Assembly (NCBI GenBank): GCA_011037195.1
Contig: JAAEAF010014540.1
Location: 1-64,000, forward strand
DNA length: 64,000 nt
Direction of reading: 5' to 3'
Origin: Triatoma infestans
Lineage: Eukaryota > Arthropoda > Insecta > Hemiptera > Reduviidae
A model generated the notes under the pieces. It searched no databases and was not told the origin of the DNA. It was given only the letters and a program-made list of their open reading frames with translations. Shown piece after piece: positions 21,835-33,810 of the stretch. The first letter of the stretch is position 1. Each line of letters opens with the position of its first letter. A program made the position numbers and the translations under genes.

Positions 21835-22026
21835 GTGTATGCCCAGTATTGTGTTCAAATCATGGTAAATATGGTGGAGGTGTTTGCCATTGTGAAGAAG
21901 GTTGGAAAGGACCAGAATGTGATGTACCAGAATCAGATTGCCATGGTGATTGTTCTGGGCATGGTAGCTGTGTGGACGGTACTTGTGCCTGTAAACCCGG
22001 CTGGACTGGACCTGCTTGCAATCAGG
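21835..22026 (+). CDS. Ten-a: teneurin (Ten-a-like) exon, EGF repeats 2 and 3
   Basis: This 192-bp exon follows the acceptor TTTAATATTTTAG and ends CAATCAGG|GTAATT, leaving phase 1. EGF 2 ([19 protein letters not shown], ending GPEC) has only five cysteines, with a Tyr-Gly stretch where the third Cys would be. In teneurins, EGF repeats 2 and 5 lack one Cys, and the free partner makes the disulfide-linked dimer. EGF 3 ([20 protein letters not shown], ending GPAC) has six cysteines. The next exon, carrying the following EGF repeats, is not in the window, so the intron after 22026 exceeds 41.9 kb. Confidence 0.92.
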
Positions 22027-22775
22027 GTAATTTTATGTTTATTCATTTATTTGTTTTTTCTAAACAAGAAAAGTATTTAAGTGACCAAAACTTCAGAAGA
22101 GAAATCATCATTGTAAGTTAATAACTGCACAGCAACTGTCGTTGACTGTTGAGTGTGAAATAATTCTGCGAAATAATTTTGAAAAGAGGTACCAGAATTG
22201 CTATTTATTCTTTTTTCTCATTTTGTAATAATTGGTGATTGTAGTAATGTTTTCGATAATTTCATAATAATATAATCGACAGCAAAATGCAGGAAAGTCG
22301 ACTTTTCTTCACGTAAATTTTAACCATTTTTATATTAAATTAATAATGTTACTCTTTCATAAATGAGAGCAAAAATTCTTGTTTTTTTGTCAAAATAATT
22401 TAATTATATGCATTTTTAATAAAACTAAATAAAAAAGACTACAGAACCTACGGGAACTCCTCTAGTTTCGTGCGCATCCAGTAATTAACTGCTGGAGTTC
22501 ATGTCCTGCAACAAGATTCCATTTATCAAGAAGTGTAATTCGAAGGGGTATCAAATTAGTTTAGAGGCGGCAACATTGCATAACGCCTCCATACATCTAT
22601 ATGTTTCCCATAAAATTCATTGGGATTCATATCACTAGAACTTGTGTGCAGCTCAGTATAATAAATCTTTTCTGCTCTAAGAGATGGATAAGACTCAAGT
22701 TACAAAATTATCATGATGCAAACTTGGTCACAGATTATAAAAGAACTTTTTCAATGTAATTTTGGGAGGTAAAAT
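22027..22775. other. start of >41.9-kb Ten-a intron
   Basis: The donor is GTAATTTTATG. No element is identified before the non-LTR fragment; a few phrases at 22440-22620 are moderately GC-rich but unassigned. Confidence 0.5.
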
Positions 22776-23255
22776 TAATGAATTTTGTGGTTAGTCAATT
22801 CGGTAAGGATATGGACAACTCTGGAACTCCCTGCCCGGACTGTGGCAGGCTAAGATCTACCTGGGAAATTATAACCAACGGAGATCGGAGGCCTGCATTG
22901 GGCTTAGTAAGAACAAACTCCGCGTTCTTATGGATTTTCTCAGGGGGCATTGTCGACTCAGAGAACAGTGGTTACAGCACATGCAGATTCTGTGGGAAGA
23001 TGGAGGAAACTCGAGACTACCTAACGGACTGCGAGGCTACCACTCAGAGAAGACAAGACCTTGGTTACCAGGAGGTGGAGAGGAATATACTCTCCCTAGG
23101 ATTCTTTAAGGTCATAACCTGACGGAGGTGTTACAAACGGTGTTCGCTTAGGACATCTGTTTGGGATGCTTTGGGCAGCCTAAGACACCTAATGGGCATA
23201 GCCTAATAGATCGTGAAGGTCGCATTGGATTGGACCCCTCCAAAAAAAAAAGGTA
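22776..23255 (+). pseudogene. 3' end of non-LTR retrotransposon (Zn-finger tail)
   Basis: ORF text CRFCGKMEETRDYLTDCEA gives the CCHC-type zinc knuckle (C-x2-C-x9-10-C spacing, with the His replaced) that follows RNase H in such elements. SENSGYSTCRF precedes it. The fragment ends near CCCCTCCAAAAAAAAAA, probably the tail. The RT and RNase H are missing (5' truncation). Confidence 0.65.
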
Positions 23256-23645
23256 TGGACATTGATTTCTTCCGGGATCATGACGGAACTGCTTTGAGAA
23301 AGCACTGACTCACGCAAAGTTTATTCAGCCTTGCATCGTCCTCCCGTCTTCACACTAACCCTGGATTTTTTGCGACATAAATAGAATCGGATTTCAGCTG
23401 TGAAAAGAACAGCTTCCCATTGAGTATCTTATATCTCCAAAAGAGGTTCTTATCCGCAAAGTTGCAGATTGATCCCATAGCGTATAAACTGAAGAAAATC
23501 TCTAGCCGTTGTGAATTTCTTTCGACCATTAATCTCTATTGACCCATAAAATCTCTGGAGACTAGCAAGGATCATAGAGTGCAACACTTCGAGAAATTCG
23601 GCAATATATAGGACGCCAGGACCTTCATTCACATCTGTTCAAATT
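23256..23645 (-). pseudogene. possible Tc1-type transposase remnant
   Basis: On the minus strand, phrases such as EAVLFTAEIRFYLCRKKSR resemble the 'VLFSDE-RF' region around the first catalytic Asp of Tc1 transposases, with Ala in place of Asp. Stops interrupt it. No TIRs are seen. A different origin is quite possible. Confidence 0.25.
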
Positions 23646-25237
23646 TGATCCTCTTTATTTAAAAACCATTTTTGCAATTAGAAATTAGTTATTTTACTCA
23701 AGAACTTTAAATTGAAAAATTAAAAAAAAAAAAAACAAATAATAAAGAACTAAATTGAAAATTAAATTATCAACTACAAGAAGAAGTAAAATTGGTGTTG
23801 AATCGATAAGAATACGTATATAATTTCAACTCGCCAATTAATCATCTAATCTCATGAGCATATTGGTAATTTAAAACAACACGCAAATGTAAACAACAAA
23901 CATTATATAATTCTTGCATTTATCATTGCTTCAAAATGGAATTAAGTTTATAAGAAAATAAACAAAAAATAAAGTGTGTCCGGTGTTTTTTTTTTTTGCT
24001 GTTGGCAACACTGTATTTCTCAGCTATCACTATACCAAGTTACATTGACATAATTTACGAATGGTTCATTATTATCCTTTTTTTTTTTAAATTAATTTAA
24101 CTATATGGGTAACTAGCAGATAATTTGAATATATCTAGATGAATTTGAAAAATATCGAGTAATTGAAACATTTAAATAAAATTGAGACTGCCTAATTAAT
24201 ACAGAGGGCACAATAATTAGAATCATTTATTTCAACCATCATGTCTTATCATCTAAATATTACATTTTCTCCTTGAAGTATAAGCAAATAAATAAATTTA
24301 CAGCTACTATCTAATTGGATTAATATTTGCACTTTTTTTAAATTTTTTTATTAAGAAAAAAATAAATAAAAACCAAATTTATCTTATATATATGTATATT
24401 TTAGGATAACATAATATCCAATAGATGTCCCATATTCACTCACGGTTTGTGGTAAAGAAACACGTATAGTTCTGAGATGGGTGATCCTATATAGTAAGTA
24501 GTAAAGTACGACTCGACTTAGATGGATGATCTCCACCAAGGTTCCACTCAGAACGGCTAGAAAAGAAGTGAGGGGTTCACTCAATATAAAGAAAGAGACA
24601 TCGTATATTGTGCTTCTTTATATATACATATATGTGTGTGTTTGTGTCCGTGTAAACATTACAAATACATAATTTGAATAATAATTGAGATAAATAATAA
24701 TACTACCTAATAATAATTATTTGGCCAAAATTTATAACAAATAAGTGTACAGAAAAAAAAAGAAAACATCTTTCTATGGCAATGATAAACCGTCTGCCGG
24801 AGGTTGATATATTGATACTTATATATATATATTTATAATAATTACAAATTGTATAATTTAAATAAATTGACAAACAAATAAAAACTACTAAATAAAGCCT
24901 TATTAGTTGTAGAAATAAAATAAATTTAACGGCAAATATTAATTAAAAATAAGTAATTAGTTACCTAAATACATTTAACTAAAACAAAATAAAGACCCTG
25001 AATAGTAATTATACAGAGAATAAATTAATCAAAATTAAATTCCTTAAACTATATATCTAAATTGCTGAGCGTGTCTCGCAAAATTAATAATCCCAATACT
25101 GTTTTCTCCAATGAGGAACAACATTAACTGGGATTTGGATAGTTTGTTTTAACCAACATAAAAGATATGTAACTCGGAGAGAATGGAATATTCAATCAAA
25201 GTGGTTCCTCACGCGGAAATTACACAACAAACAGGAG
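23646..25237. other. AT-rich intronic sequence, nothing assigned
   Basis: Very AT-rich with poly-A/T runs and short (AT)n. A slightly less AT-rich stretch at 24410-24600 shows no recognisable protein. Confidence 0.45.
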
Positions 25238-25527
25238 TGTAATAGGATCCAAAGAGAGGATCCATAGGAGAGAAAGAGAGACAAAAATGACAGGACCACT
25301 CTCTCGGACTAGAGTGGGAGAAACTGTATAAATACAGTGACGGGAGATCGATATACAACAGAGTTCACTCGCCAGCCACAACATGTCATTTACCTTACCC
25401 TTTACCACTCTACCACTTTTGGTGTAAAGTCCAGGCAGCAGTGTCACTTTTAACATTATACACAGTTCACTCATATCTAGTTGTTCATTCAAATCAAACC
25501 ATTTCTCTTTTCATCAAACCCATTATA
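25238..25527 (+). mobile_element. solo LTR (family L1), uninterrupted copy
   Basis: 290 bp from TGTAATAGGATCC to CCCATTATA. It includes AGGACCACTCTCTCGGACTA, a TATA-like TATAAATACAG and GTGTCATTTACCTTACCC. Flanks AGGAG and AGAGG are similar but not identical, perhaps a mutated 5-bp duplication. No internal domain adjoins it. This copy is the reference for the insertions in the 5.6 and 9.75 kb copies. Confidence 0.8.
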
Positions 25528-25795
25528 AGAGGTTACTTCTCTCAACCCAAAAGGAAAATTAAATAGAGCAAGTCTAAATAGCCAACTCAGTTGATTTAAG
25601 CGTTAAGACCGTTGAATTGGACATCAAGATACAAGGCTATATCCAGCAAGGCTATTCCAACCTATAGTCCAATAGGACAATAGTCTAATTCCACAGATGA
25701 CGATTCTTTTTTATTTGTACAATAAACGCCAATTGAATCCGCCTACTAGACTTATTTGCCATAGATGAATCAAATTCACAATAACAACTTGAGCT

Positions 25796-26013
25796 GAATG
25801 AGGGGAATAGCGTATAGACTCCCACGCGGAGGACCCGGGTTCGAGACCAACTGTGCTGCCTCTAGATTTTTTCTTCCTAGGAGCCTCTGTAGCTCACTGT
25901 CTGGTGATGGACAGTGTTGTCTGTAACGAGAGAACACTGTCCGGAGGCCGGCAATGCACTGGCCCCAGGTGCCAATGACCATAGATGTCGACGCGCCTTG
26001 AATAAAAAAAAAA
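25796..26013 (+). mobile_element. tRNA-derived SINE (family S) with poly-A tail
   Basis: B box GGTTCGAGACC, then CCTCTAGATTTTTTCTTCCT, GGACAGTGTTGTCTGTAACG, GCACTGGCCCC and GACGCGCCTTGAATAAAAA. The A box is partly lost by a small deletion in the tRNA head. TTGAGCT flanks both sides (25789-25795 and 26014-26020), a short target duplication. It defines the true 3' end of the family. Confidence 0.8.
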
Positions 26014-28084
26014 TTGAGCTAGGAAAATGGAGTGTTTAAAAAAAAAAAATTATTTTTATTAATCTCCGGAACCAACATTTTGGGAAGGTGGTAATCAGAC
26101 AAGTTAAGAATTTTAAGGCAGCCTCTAAAATCTAGTGAAAATGTAATAAGTCAGTGGGAAGCGTATAATTAGAAGTAATTTGAAAAGTATTTTACTAAAA
26201 ATATATCTGTAAAATTTTTCTAATTCTTCATACTTTTGAAAGCCCCAAAAACTGTCAGGAATTGTCACATTATTTACACGATTGCAGATAAAAATTATTT
26301 ACTAACCAAAAAACATGTAGATCTTGAAACTGAGACTTAAGAGGTTTTGCCTGGCATGGCGATTGTGGATGTGAAGTGTTTTTGGTGTGTTGTATGTTTG
26401 TAGTAGCACGAACGGTTTAGTAAAAGGGCTTGTATATGTTTAAGAGAATGAAGTATTAGTAATAAGAAAGTAGTCACCACTGCTAACAATACGTAAATAT
26501 ATTCTATTAAAATAATAACTACAAGTTATTTGATATTATAAACTTATTAATATATTGTGAAACTGCCACTGATTTTTAGAGAACGATTCCTGAAGCAAGT
26601 GTTCTGGCTTTGGAAGCAGAATGCAGACTGTCTTGAAGGAATGCTCTCTCTAACAAAACAGTTGGCCAAGTGGCATTGTATTAATTTAACGGATTTTTGT
26701 GCCTTTGTTTCCCTAATAGCAATGACCTAGATTGTAGTATACCTGACTCTATACCCATCACTAAATACACTATTTGAACTATCTAATTTTCACAAAACTA
26801 TTTTCTAAAACTATTATTTTTCCAATTCGTTCTTCCACTACAGATGCTTGACAAATTATTTACCAGCCTTTTGGGTAGTTTTTCACATAATATTTTTGAT
26901 TCAATGCTTCCAGCACATTGTAAGCAACTCCTCCAGATAAATGGAGATGAACAATTCAATTACGGTCACAAAAAAGGTGATCGCTGCAAAAAAAAAAAAA
27001 TGGTGATATCTGAATCCGGCATAATAATAAATGAACATTTCAGTGTATGAAAAGAGGCTGCATTCTTATCCAGATTTAGATTTGTTTATTTAAACATACC
27101 GTTACAAATTAAGAATTAAATTCCAATTTTGTGTATATATTTTGTATGTAATATGAAATGGAAGGTAAAATGCGAATTGCTACAAATTCAACAAGAGTCC
27201 TCCTCATTTGATATTCCAATTTTGTCCAGCATTAACGACCTCTATGTACGAATTGGTGGTGTGAGATTGAATAGGAGAGACTATGAAGAGTGTGTGTGTG
27301 AGAGAGAGAGAGAGAATGAATACGAATAGAACGATCCGTGTATTAAGGGTTGAGATTGGAGTTGCGTAAGCTGTGTAGAGTGACGGAGAATATGTATTTG
27401 TATTTAGCTGTGTGTTTGTAGAGGAGAGAAGGGTTTAGGGATATAGAAAGAGGTGTGTTACACGTGTACCAAAACCTACGTGATGTAATTAAAAAATGAA
27501 TCAATCCACGTGTGATGCCAGCCAAAACTCTAACACATTCATATACATACACACAGATATAATATGTAGATAGAAACGCTACACCACCTGTGAGTATATG
27601 TCTATTTAGTATGTGTCGTTTTCTCCACAAACTCACACGCTAACCCATGTAGTACCCATGGGTTTTACAAACTCATACTCCCATGGACACATATTGTGTG
27701 AACGTCATACACTTTTACTTTTATTTATTGCTCAGTATACCCTTCTCTTCGTCACTCTTCCAAAAAAAAATCTCGTATAGAAGGTGAATGAAAGTTGCGA
27801 GTTGCGAGAAATCATAAAACCCACACCTGGGCAAAACTACACAAAAACTAGAACTTTAAAAAAAAATAATAATAATAATAATAAAAAGTTAGAGTTAGAA
27901 AGATAGAACCAATCAATACTTGACAAAAAACGCTGCCTAAAAAAAGAAAAGTCTCCAAAAAGTAACTACTATAAACCATAAATCTGCCATAGAATTCAAT
28001 AACGTAATTTAACATTTTTATTAGCTGGATAATTGCCTCGCTTATTACTTACGACTCCATTTTTCTCAGTTTTCCATCAGTTGA
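26014..28084. other. AT-rich intronic sequence with microsatellites
   Basis: It includes AGAGAGAGAGAGAGA (27300-27314), poly-A at 26989-27000 and an (AAT)n tract at 27868-27886. Nothing else is recognised. Confidence 0.45.
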
Positions 28085-28086
28085 TA

Positions 28087-29351
28087 CGAGGTGTGTAAAT
28101 TAAGTAATGAGAAAGTAATGAGACTGATTTTTTATCTTTTTTTTATTCAAATAAAATTACAATTCAACATTGTCCCCTTCAAAGTAACTACCTTGGGAAG
28201 CCACACAACGCTGAAGACGATTCTTCCATTCGTCATAGCAGTGCTGAAACTCGGATACTGGAATAGACTTCAGTTGCTCGGTTACGGCTGCTTTGAATAT
28301 TCTCCAATGTTCCAAAATGACGTCCCTTGAGGTGATTTTTCAATTTGGGAAACAAAAAAAAGTCACATGGACTCAAGTCGGGTGAATAAGGAGGCTGAGG
28401 AGCCACAGGAATGTTATTACTGGCCAAACACTCATTAATAGAAATCACGGTGTGACACGGAGCACTGTCGTGATGCAACACCCACTTGTTTTTGATGTTT
28501 GGTCTCACCAAATGGTTTACCATTTGGCATTGAGGCACAAATTCTTTGTGAACGATTCCTTGGCTATCAAAAAAGCAAATCAGCATGCATTTGATTTTTG
28601 ACTTGCTCATTCTTGCTTTTTTTGGCCTAGGAGAGGTTGAAGTGTGCCGCTGCATGCTCTGACGCTTAGTTACTGGGTCATACTCAAACACCCAAGACTC
28701 GTCTTCTGTAATAACACGTTCCAAAAAATTGGGATCGTTTTCAATTGCTCCCAAAAAGTCTAGGCTCCTTTCCTTTGTGATGTCTTTTTGCTCTTGTGAA
28801 AGATTTTTCGGAACCATTTTTGCACAAATTTTTCTCATCTCCAATTCATTAGTCAAAGTTTGATGAACGGTTTTGTGAGTCAAATTCAACTCTTTGCCGA
28901 TCATTCAGACTGTCAAACGACGATTTCGTGGACGAGATCGCGGATTCTGCCAACATTTTCGTCGTTTCTTGAAGATGAAGGCCTTCCGTTGCGAGGCTCG
29001 TCTTCAATTGATTCCCTTCCTTCTGCAAACGACTTAAACCACCTAAAAACCCGTGCTCTCGACAAAACATTGTCTTCATAGGTCTGGCACAGTTTTTCAA
29101 ACGTTTCCGTTGCACTGTGCACAAGTCTGAAGCAAAACCCGATAGCACAACGTTGCTCATAATTGATGTCGCACTGAAAAAACCTTGCTCACAAAAAAGT
29201 CACAACGGACAGTGCAACAACTCTAGCATTTTCAAATTTGCACTGGACGTGTATCAGATGTTAACTTGCCCTACCACGCATACGCCGCGTCTCCAGTGTT
29301 GCCAGATCGGACACTAGAAAATCAGTCTCATTACTTAATTTACACACCTCG
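28087..29351 (-). mobile_element. mariner element (family M2), near complete
   Basis: Inverted ends CGAGGTGTGTAAATTAAG are followed by TAATGAGAC words on both sides. They are flanked by TA at 28085-28086 and 29352-29353. At 1,265 bp it is typical for mariner. The left TIR carries a small duplication (AGTAATGAGAAAGTAATGAG). The transposase lies on the minus strand. It is the parent type for the deleted copies at 34.3 and 57.8 kb. Confidence 0.93.
28233..29170 (-). pseudogene. mariner transposase, three lesions
   Basis: The order is N-terminal HTH region ([33 protein letters not shown]), linker and second HTH (MIGKELNLTHKTVHQ), then the catalytic domain with Asp in VITEDESWVFEYD, WVLHHDSAPCHT and [13 protein letters not shown]. 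The last two are 34 residues apart (D34D). Compared with the 34 and 58 kb copies there are three lesions. The start codon is lost in a small deletion near 29170. A one-base loss near 28905-28913 shifts the frame after IRDLV. A one-base gain near 28290 disrupts the C-terminus. All three catalytic aspartates remain, but no full protein can be made from this copy. Confidence 0.9.
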
Positions 29352-29501
29352 TATGTTCTTCTTTTCCTAGGTTATCTTGTGATCGCAGACTGCCTAAATA
29401 AAAAAAATCAAAATATATAATAGTAACAAATAAATATGATTACTTCATTGATCATTTTGTTTTTGTTGGATTTTATAAGGGTCATTTACTTTTTCCTAGA
29501 G

Positions 29502-30453
29502 TTATTAAGAGAATGTATTGTAATTGTGTCAAATTTTCGATATCGCGTTTTCACTGGAAATATCCGTTTTGAGATCCCCCGTGTCTAAAAAGTGTTTTTT
29601 TAGCAAATCGTCTGTGGGTGTGGGTGTATGTATGAATGTGAACAGCACAGCTCAAACATGAAAAATCGTAGAAAGTTCAAACTTGATATTCCGTTTAGGT
29701 ATCAACATGCGGGATCCGACATTAGGTCAGCGGTCAAAATTCCTCAACCGGAAGTACCACTTTTACTTAATAGTTTTTTTTTTTTTACTTTCTAGCGATT
29801 TTCTCAAAAATGGCTCCGACGATTTTTCTTTAAACTTGGTATTATCAACTACACATACAAAAGAGCTACAACTTTTATTTGAAATATTTCTCTGGAAAAA
29901 TTCATTTTAGGGTACTTTTGGGGGAGGGGTTAGGTTTTCTTCTAAAATTCTATTTCACAATTCTTTCATGCTTAAATAATATTAATTAGAATTAAATGTG
30001 TTGTTGAAATTCCAAGTTTAAATGTATTTTTCAGTTTTCTGGTATTTTTTCGAAAACGGCTCCAACGATTTAGTTTAAGCTAGGAATATGAAGAATATGA
30101 ATTGCATATATAAAGAGCTACAACTTTTATTTGAAAGATTTCTATTGGTAAAGTCATTTTAAGGGGCTTTTATGGGTCGGAGTGGGGTTATGTTTTTCTC
30201 TAAATTGCTATCATAGTTGATTATACAATTCTATCATCCAAACAAAATTATTTAGATATAAATAGGATGGCCAAAAATCCGAGTTTCAAGAAAATTAGTA
30301 AACCGGAAGTGCGCTTTTACTGAACCTTTTTTCTCAGTTTTCGACGAACTCCAACGAATTTCATCAAATTTGATAAACAAAATATGAAATTTATCAATCA
30401 CAATTTTGAAAACTGGAGTAAGAGAAGTTATGTGAGTGTTTCACATCAGATTT
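29502..30453 (+). repeat. Family A repeat
   Basis: It starts TAAGAGAATGTATTGTAATT and ends GTGAGTGTTTCACATCAGA. Inside are CCGGAAGTACCACTTTTACT, AAAATGGCTCCGACGATTTT twice in related forms, and AACCGGAAGTGCGCTTTTAC, marking three subunits. GTGGGTGTGGGTGTATG stands where other copies have a (GT)n tract. Confidence 0.8.
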
Positions 30454-30929
30454 ATTTTTAATAGAGAATGAAAGCGAACAATGTTTGTACCTATTTCATT
30501 AAATAATTTAATATTCTCTTAGCATAAAAAAATATATATTAATTTATCATTGTCAGTTTAATAATAATAAATTTTTTTTGTAAAAATATCAAATCTATAA
30601 TATAAACGTTCAGATAAAAGAAGGAATTGTGTAAAAGGTTGAGTTTTTATGAAATGGTTTGAGTAGGGGTTTGTAATATATATTTTGGAACCTCACTCTA
30701 TCATAATTCTGCATAATTTGACATCGATAGCGTGATTCTCTCAAAAGACGCATATTCATGATGCATCAAATCCAATATTCAGGTCATGACTCCGGGGAAT
30801 AGAATATTAGAATAAAACTGAAAACATATTTTGTACGTATTTATATTTGTTTGTTAAAGAAATTTTTTATTTATCATAATATTTCATAATGAAGAATATA
30901 TAAATTCATTGGTAAATATTTTTAACACT

Positions 30930-31160
30930 ACAATCTGATTTTTAGACAAAATCCGGTCAACCGGAAGTACTACTTTACAGAGTGGAATTTTTCCATTTTT
31001 TGCAACCTTCTCAAAACGGTTTCAACGATTTACATTTTAACGTTAGTACAAGAGGTATATCTTTTATTTTAAACCTTTTTCACGGATAATATTAATTTCA
31101 TATTAACAGATTTTCTTCCAATTTGTCTACCGATGCGTCCTAATGTACCTAATATAACTG
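30930..31160 (+). repeat. Family A fragment, diverged
   Basis: CAACCGGAAGTACTACTTTA and CTCAAAACGGTTTCAACGAT are recognisable. The ends are not clear. It lies directly upstream of the Penelope-like element. Confidence 0.5.
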
Positions 31161-31269
31161 AACATTATATAAGCTTAACTTTGCTGCCCCTAAAAAAGCT
31201 TAATTCCCTAAAAATCAATTTATATGAAATAGTTTAAGAAAGACTCAGAGAATATAAGACTCACACCAA

Positions 31270-32335
31270 CTTCCCGTTGGTTATCCCTCGATATTACCAA
31301 CCTATACATCTCCATTCCTGTCATAAACACCCTGGACATAATGAAACAGAAGTTGAAACAAGAAGAATCCACGCAATTCATTCACCAACTCAGGAACTTA
31401 GTACAAACCACAACGACATAGAACTACTTTAGATTTAACAACAAGTTCTACCTCGCCACTGATGGCCTGGGAATGGGGCACCCCACATCAGCTGCTATCC
31501 TATCGGAAATATTTATACAAAACATGGAAGAAACTTAGGTACCAAAACTGAAAGAGGAGTTCGGGGTAACATTTTATGCACTTTACGTGGACGATTCCTT
31601 CCTCATATTGGAAAATGACATAGACATTGACAAATGATTACATTACCCTAACAACGTAAACCACAAAACAAAATTCACTTACGAAAAAGAAACTATCAAC
31701 ACCCTGAACTTCTTAGAAATAAAATTCACAAGAAACGACAATATACTGGACTACGGAATAAACAGAAAACCAACATCTCCGATGCTATCATACCGCATAA
31801 TGCCAACCACGTTACCCTACACAAAGTAGCTGCACTGAGACATCTGACGAACAGACTTAAATCCTCACACCCGCGAACCACGCACAAGAATTGCAGACAA
31901 TCTACATTATAGCTGAGATCAATGGTACAGTGTGAATATCGTTAATAAATTCCTCAAAATAAGTATCACACCACTAGAATAGGAATGACAAAGAAACAGC
32001 AGACAAATTTGCCACATCACATATATTGGAAACCACGCGCACAAACTCACGAACTTTTTCAAAAAAAAAACTGGTCATTAAGACATCTTTCAGAACAAAC
32101 AATAAATTAGGCAACAAAATCCGCGCTCGTACTTTACTGACTGTATGACAGCAGTGGTTTACGAGTTGAAATGCCCCGACTGTAACAACATTTACGTGGG
32201 GCAGACAGGCAGAAAAATCAGGGAACGATTTACCGAAAACATCAGATCATACAAGTACAACAAAGTTGACACAAATTATGCCAATCACCTAAACACAAAA
32301 AACACAAACCCGACGACATCACCACAACGATGAAA
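31270..32335 (+). pseudogene. Penelope RT / GIY-YIG protein, broken
   Basis: Segments are in several frames, with stops (for example after NMEET and within the RT fingers). Catalytic Asp residues of motifs A and C (YVDD) are present. The GIY-YIG part reads AVVYELKCPDCNNIYVGQTG then RKIRERFTENIRSYKY, with the Cys pair CPDC just ahead of NIYVGQTG, as is usual in Penelope-like proteins. The frame ends early in THLNTK-like sequence. No functional protein is expected. Confidence 0.85.
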
Positions 32336-33291
32336 CTAATACATCCAGCCCACAAAGGACGACGACTTAACATAATAGAACAACTCGAAATATATAAAAA
32401 CAAGACACAAAACTTAATAAACGAACAGACAAAATTTGCAGAGAACCATTATTCAAAACTCTCTCCACAATAACAATCGAAAACGCAATAAACAGTACAC
32501 AACTCACCTGGACCAAATAGTTCTTAAGTCTTAAAAACCAAACAGCTTTTAATTTTAGTTTTAAATCTGCTAGTTTCTAAGTCTACACATACGGAACAAA
32601 ACAGCCTTTAAGTTTCTACATATGTGAATGATGCATGCAGGTCAAGAAAATAAAATGTTCATGTGGATTGTAAGTTACATTAAGATTAGAAAATATACTT
32701 GTATAATTTTTCAGTGATATATCTGTAAATTTCTGCATTTAAGCTCGTTTAGACTCGTTATATATAGGCCTGTAAAAAAAAAACCACATTTATGTATACG
32801 TGCATATACGGATGGTATATGTGAATGTGTGTGAAAGGTGAAATGTGGAATGGAATGCATAATTATAAAATTAACTTGCTTATATAGATTACTTGCTCAA
32901 CATAGTTATGTATCTATACTATCTTACGATCATTCAGCTCGGATTCTATCATTTCTTATCAGTAACTATTCATAGTGGCCCACGGCTGACACTTTTCGTC
33001 ATTATTCGCTCTGTTATAAATTAATAAATAGAAATAATAAGATGGTATGGATAAATAATTATCAAAGTAAAATCTCCTTCAAAAAACATAGTTTAAGTTA
33101 TAGATCCCCACTCATTGATGTTTCCATTTAAAAAAAGGAAACAACGTCACTAAAGGACCGAACATGTGTTTTCCCATTCAGGTAGCAACACCCATCTTAA
33201 CCTAGTTCCGTCATAACAAAGACTTTTAAAATCCAGTGTATCAACTGTATTTGCTCTGTGCAAGTCTATGTTATTACGTGTTTAACAAAAA

Positions 33292-33329
33292 CATCCTGAT
33301 GAAGGGCGAACGCCTGAAACCGGTCAATG
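33292..33329 (+). ncRNA. hammerhead-ribozyme-like motif in PLE terminal repeat
   Basis: CATC (33292-33295), CTGATGA (33296-33302), an extra A, stem II GGGCG-AA-CGCCT (one G-U pair), GAAA (33316-33319), ACCGGT palindrome (33319-33324), C at the cleavage position (33325), then AATG, which gives three pairs of stem I with CATC. It has all the core nucleotides plus the extra base seen in the 1.84 kb copy. Confidence 0.6.
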
Positions 33330-33509
33330 ACCACAAAAAGAGAAGCAAGCTATCACGGAAAAATGTCTCTGGATGATTTATTTAGGCTGGTCATGAAAAT
33401 GGTGGTGGGGGATTTTTTACATGTAAAAACCTGAGCGGTCTTATGTGGGGAGCGGTCTATGACAAAACCAACAAAATTTGTGTAAATTTAAATTTGCTGC
33501 CGGACCTGC

Positions 33510-33798
33510 GTCTTCCATCCCCCCCCCCCAAAATATCCCACAAAAATACAAATCCCCCCCCCCCAAATGTTTCATATAAAAAGTGATACGTACAAATCTA
33601 TGCAGCAATTTAAAGAAATACCGTTGTAGCCGTTTTCGAGAAAAGTCCAAAAATACACAGAAATCAAAATCTGTAAAATCGCAATTCCCGTTAATCGATT
33701 TGCTTCAAATTTGAAATTCTAGCCATGCTTCTAATATATATTAATATATTATGTAGGGATAAAAACCATATATTGAAGTGGTATTTTAATGATACGCT
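33510..33798 (-). repeat. Family A fragment, minus strand
   Basis: CCCCCCCAAATGTTTCATAT, AAAAGTGATACG and GCCGTTTTCGAGAAAAGTCC are complements of family A words. It is interrupted on the right by the poly-T SINE. Confidence 0.5.
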
Positions 33799-33810
33799 TA
33801 ATGTTACTGT

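Larger units (their letters stand above)
31260..33470 (+). mobile_element. Penelope-like element, 5'-truncated, RT and GIY-YIG
   Basis: The + strand contains, in order, RT motif A (SLDITNLYISIPV, about 31285), a motif B-like GLGMGHPTSAAILSEIF (about 31470-31520), the YVDD catalytic box (about 31588), a GIY-YIG endonuclease (32145-32333) and a terminal repeat with a hammerhead-like motif at 33292. It ends near GAGCGGTCTTATGTGGGG. The N-terminal part of the RT is absent. The element is sense to Ten-a. Confidence 0.88.
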
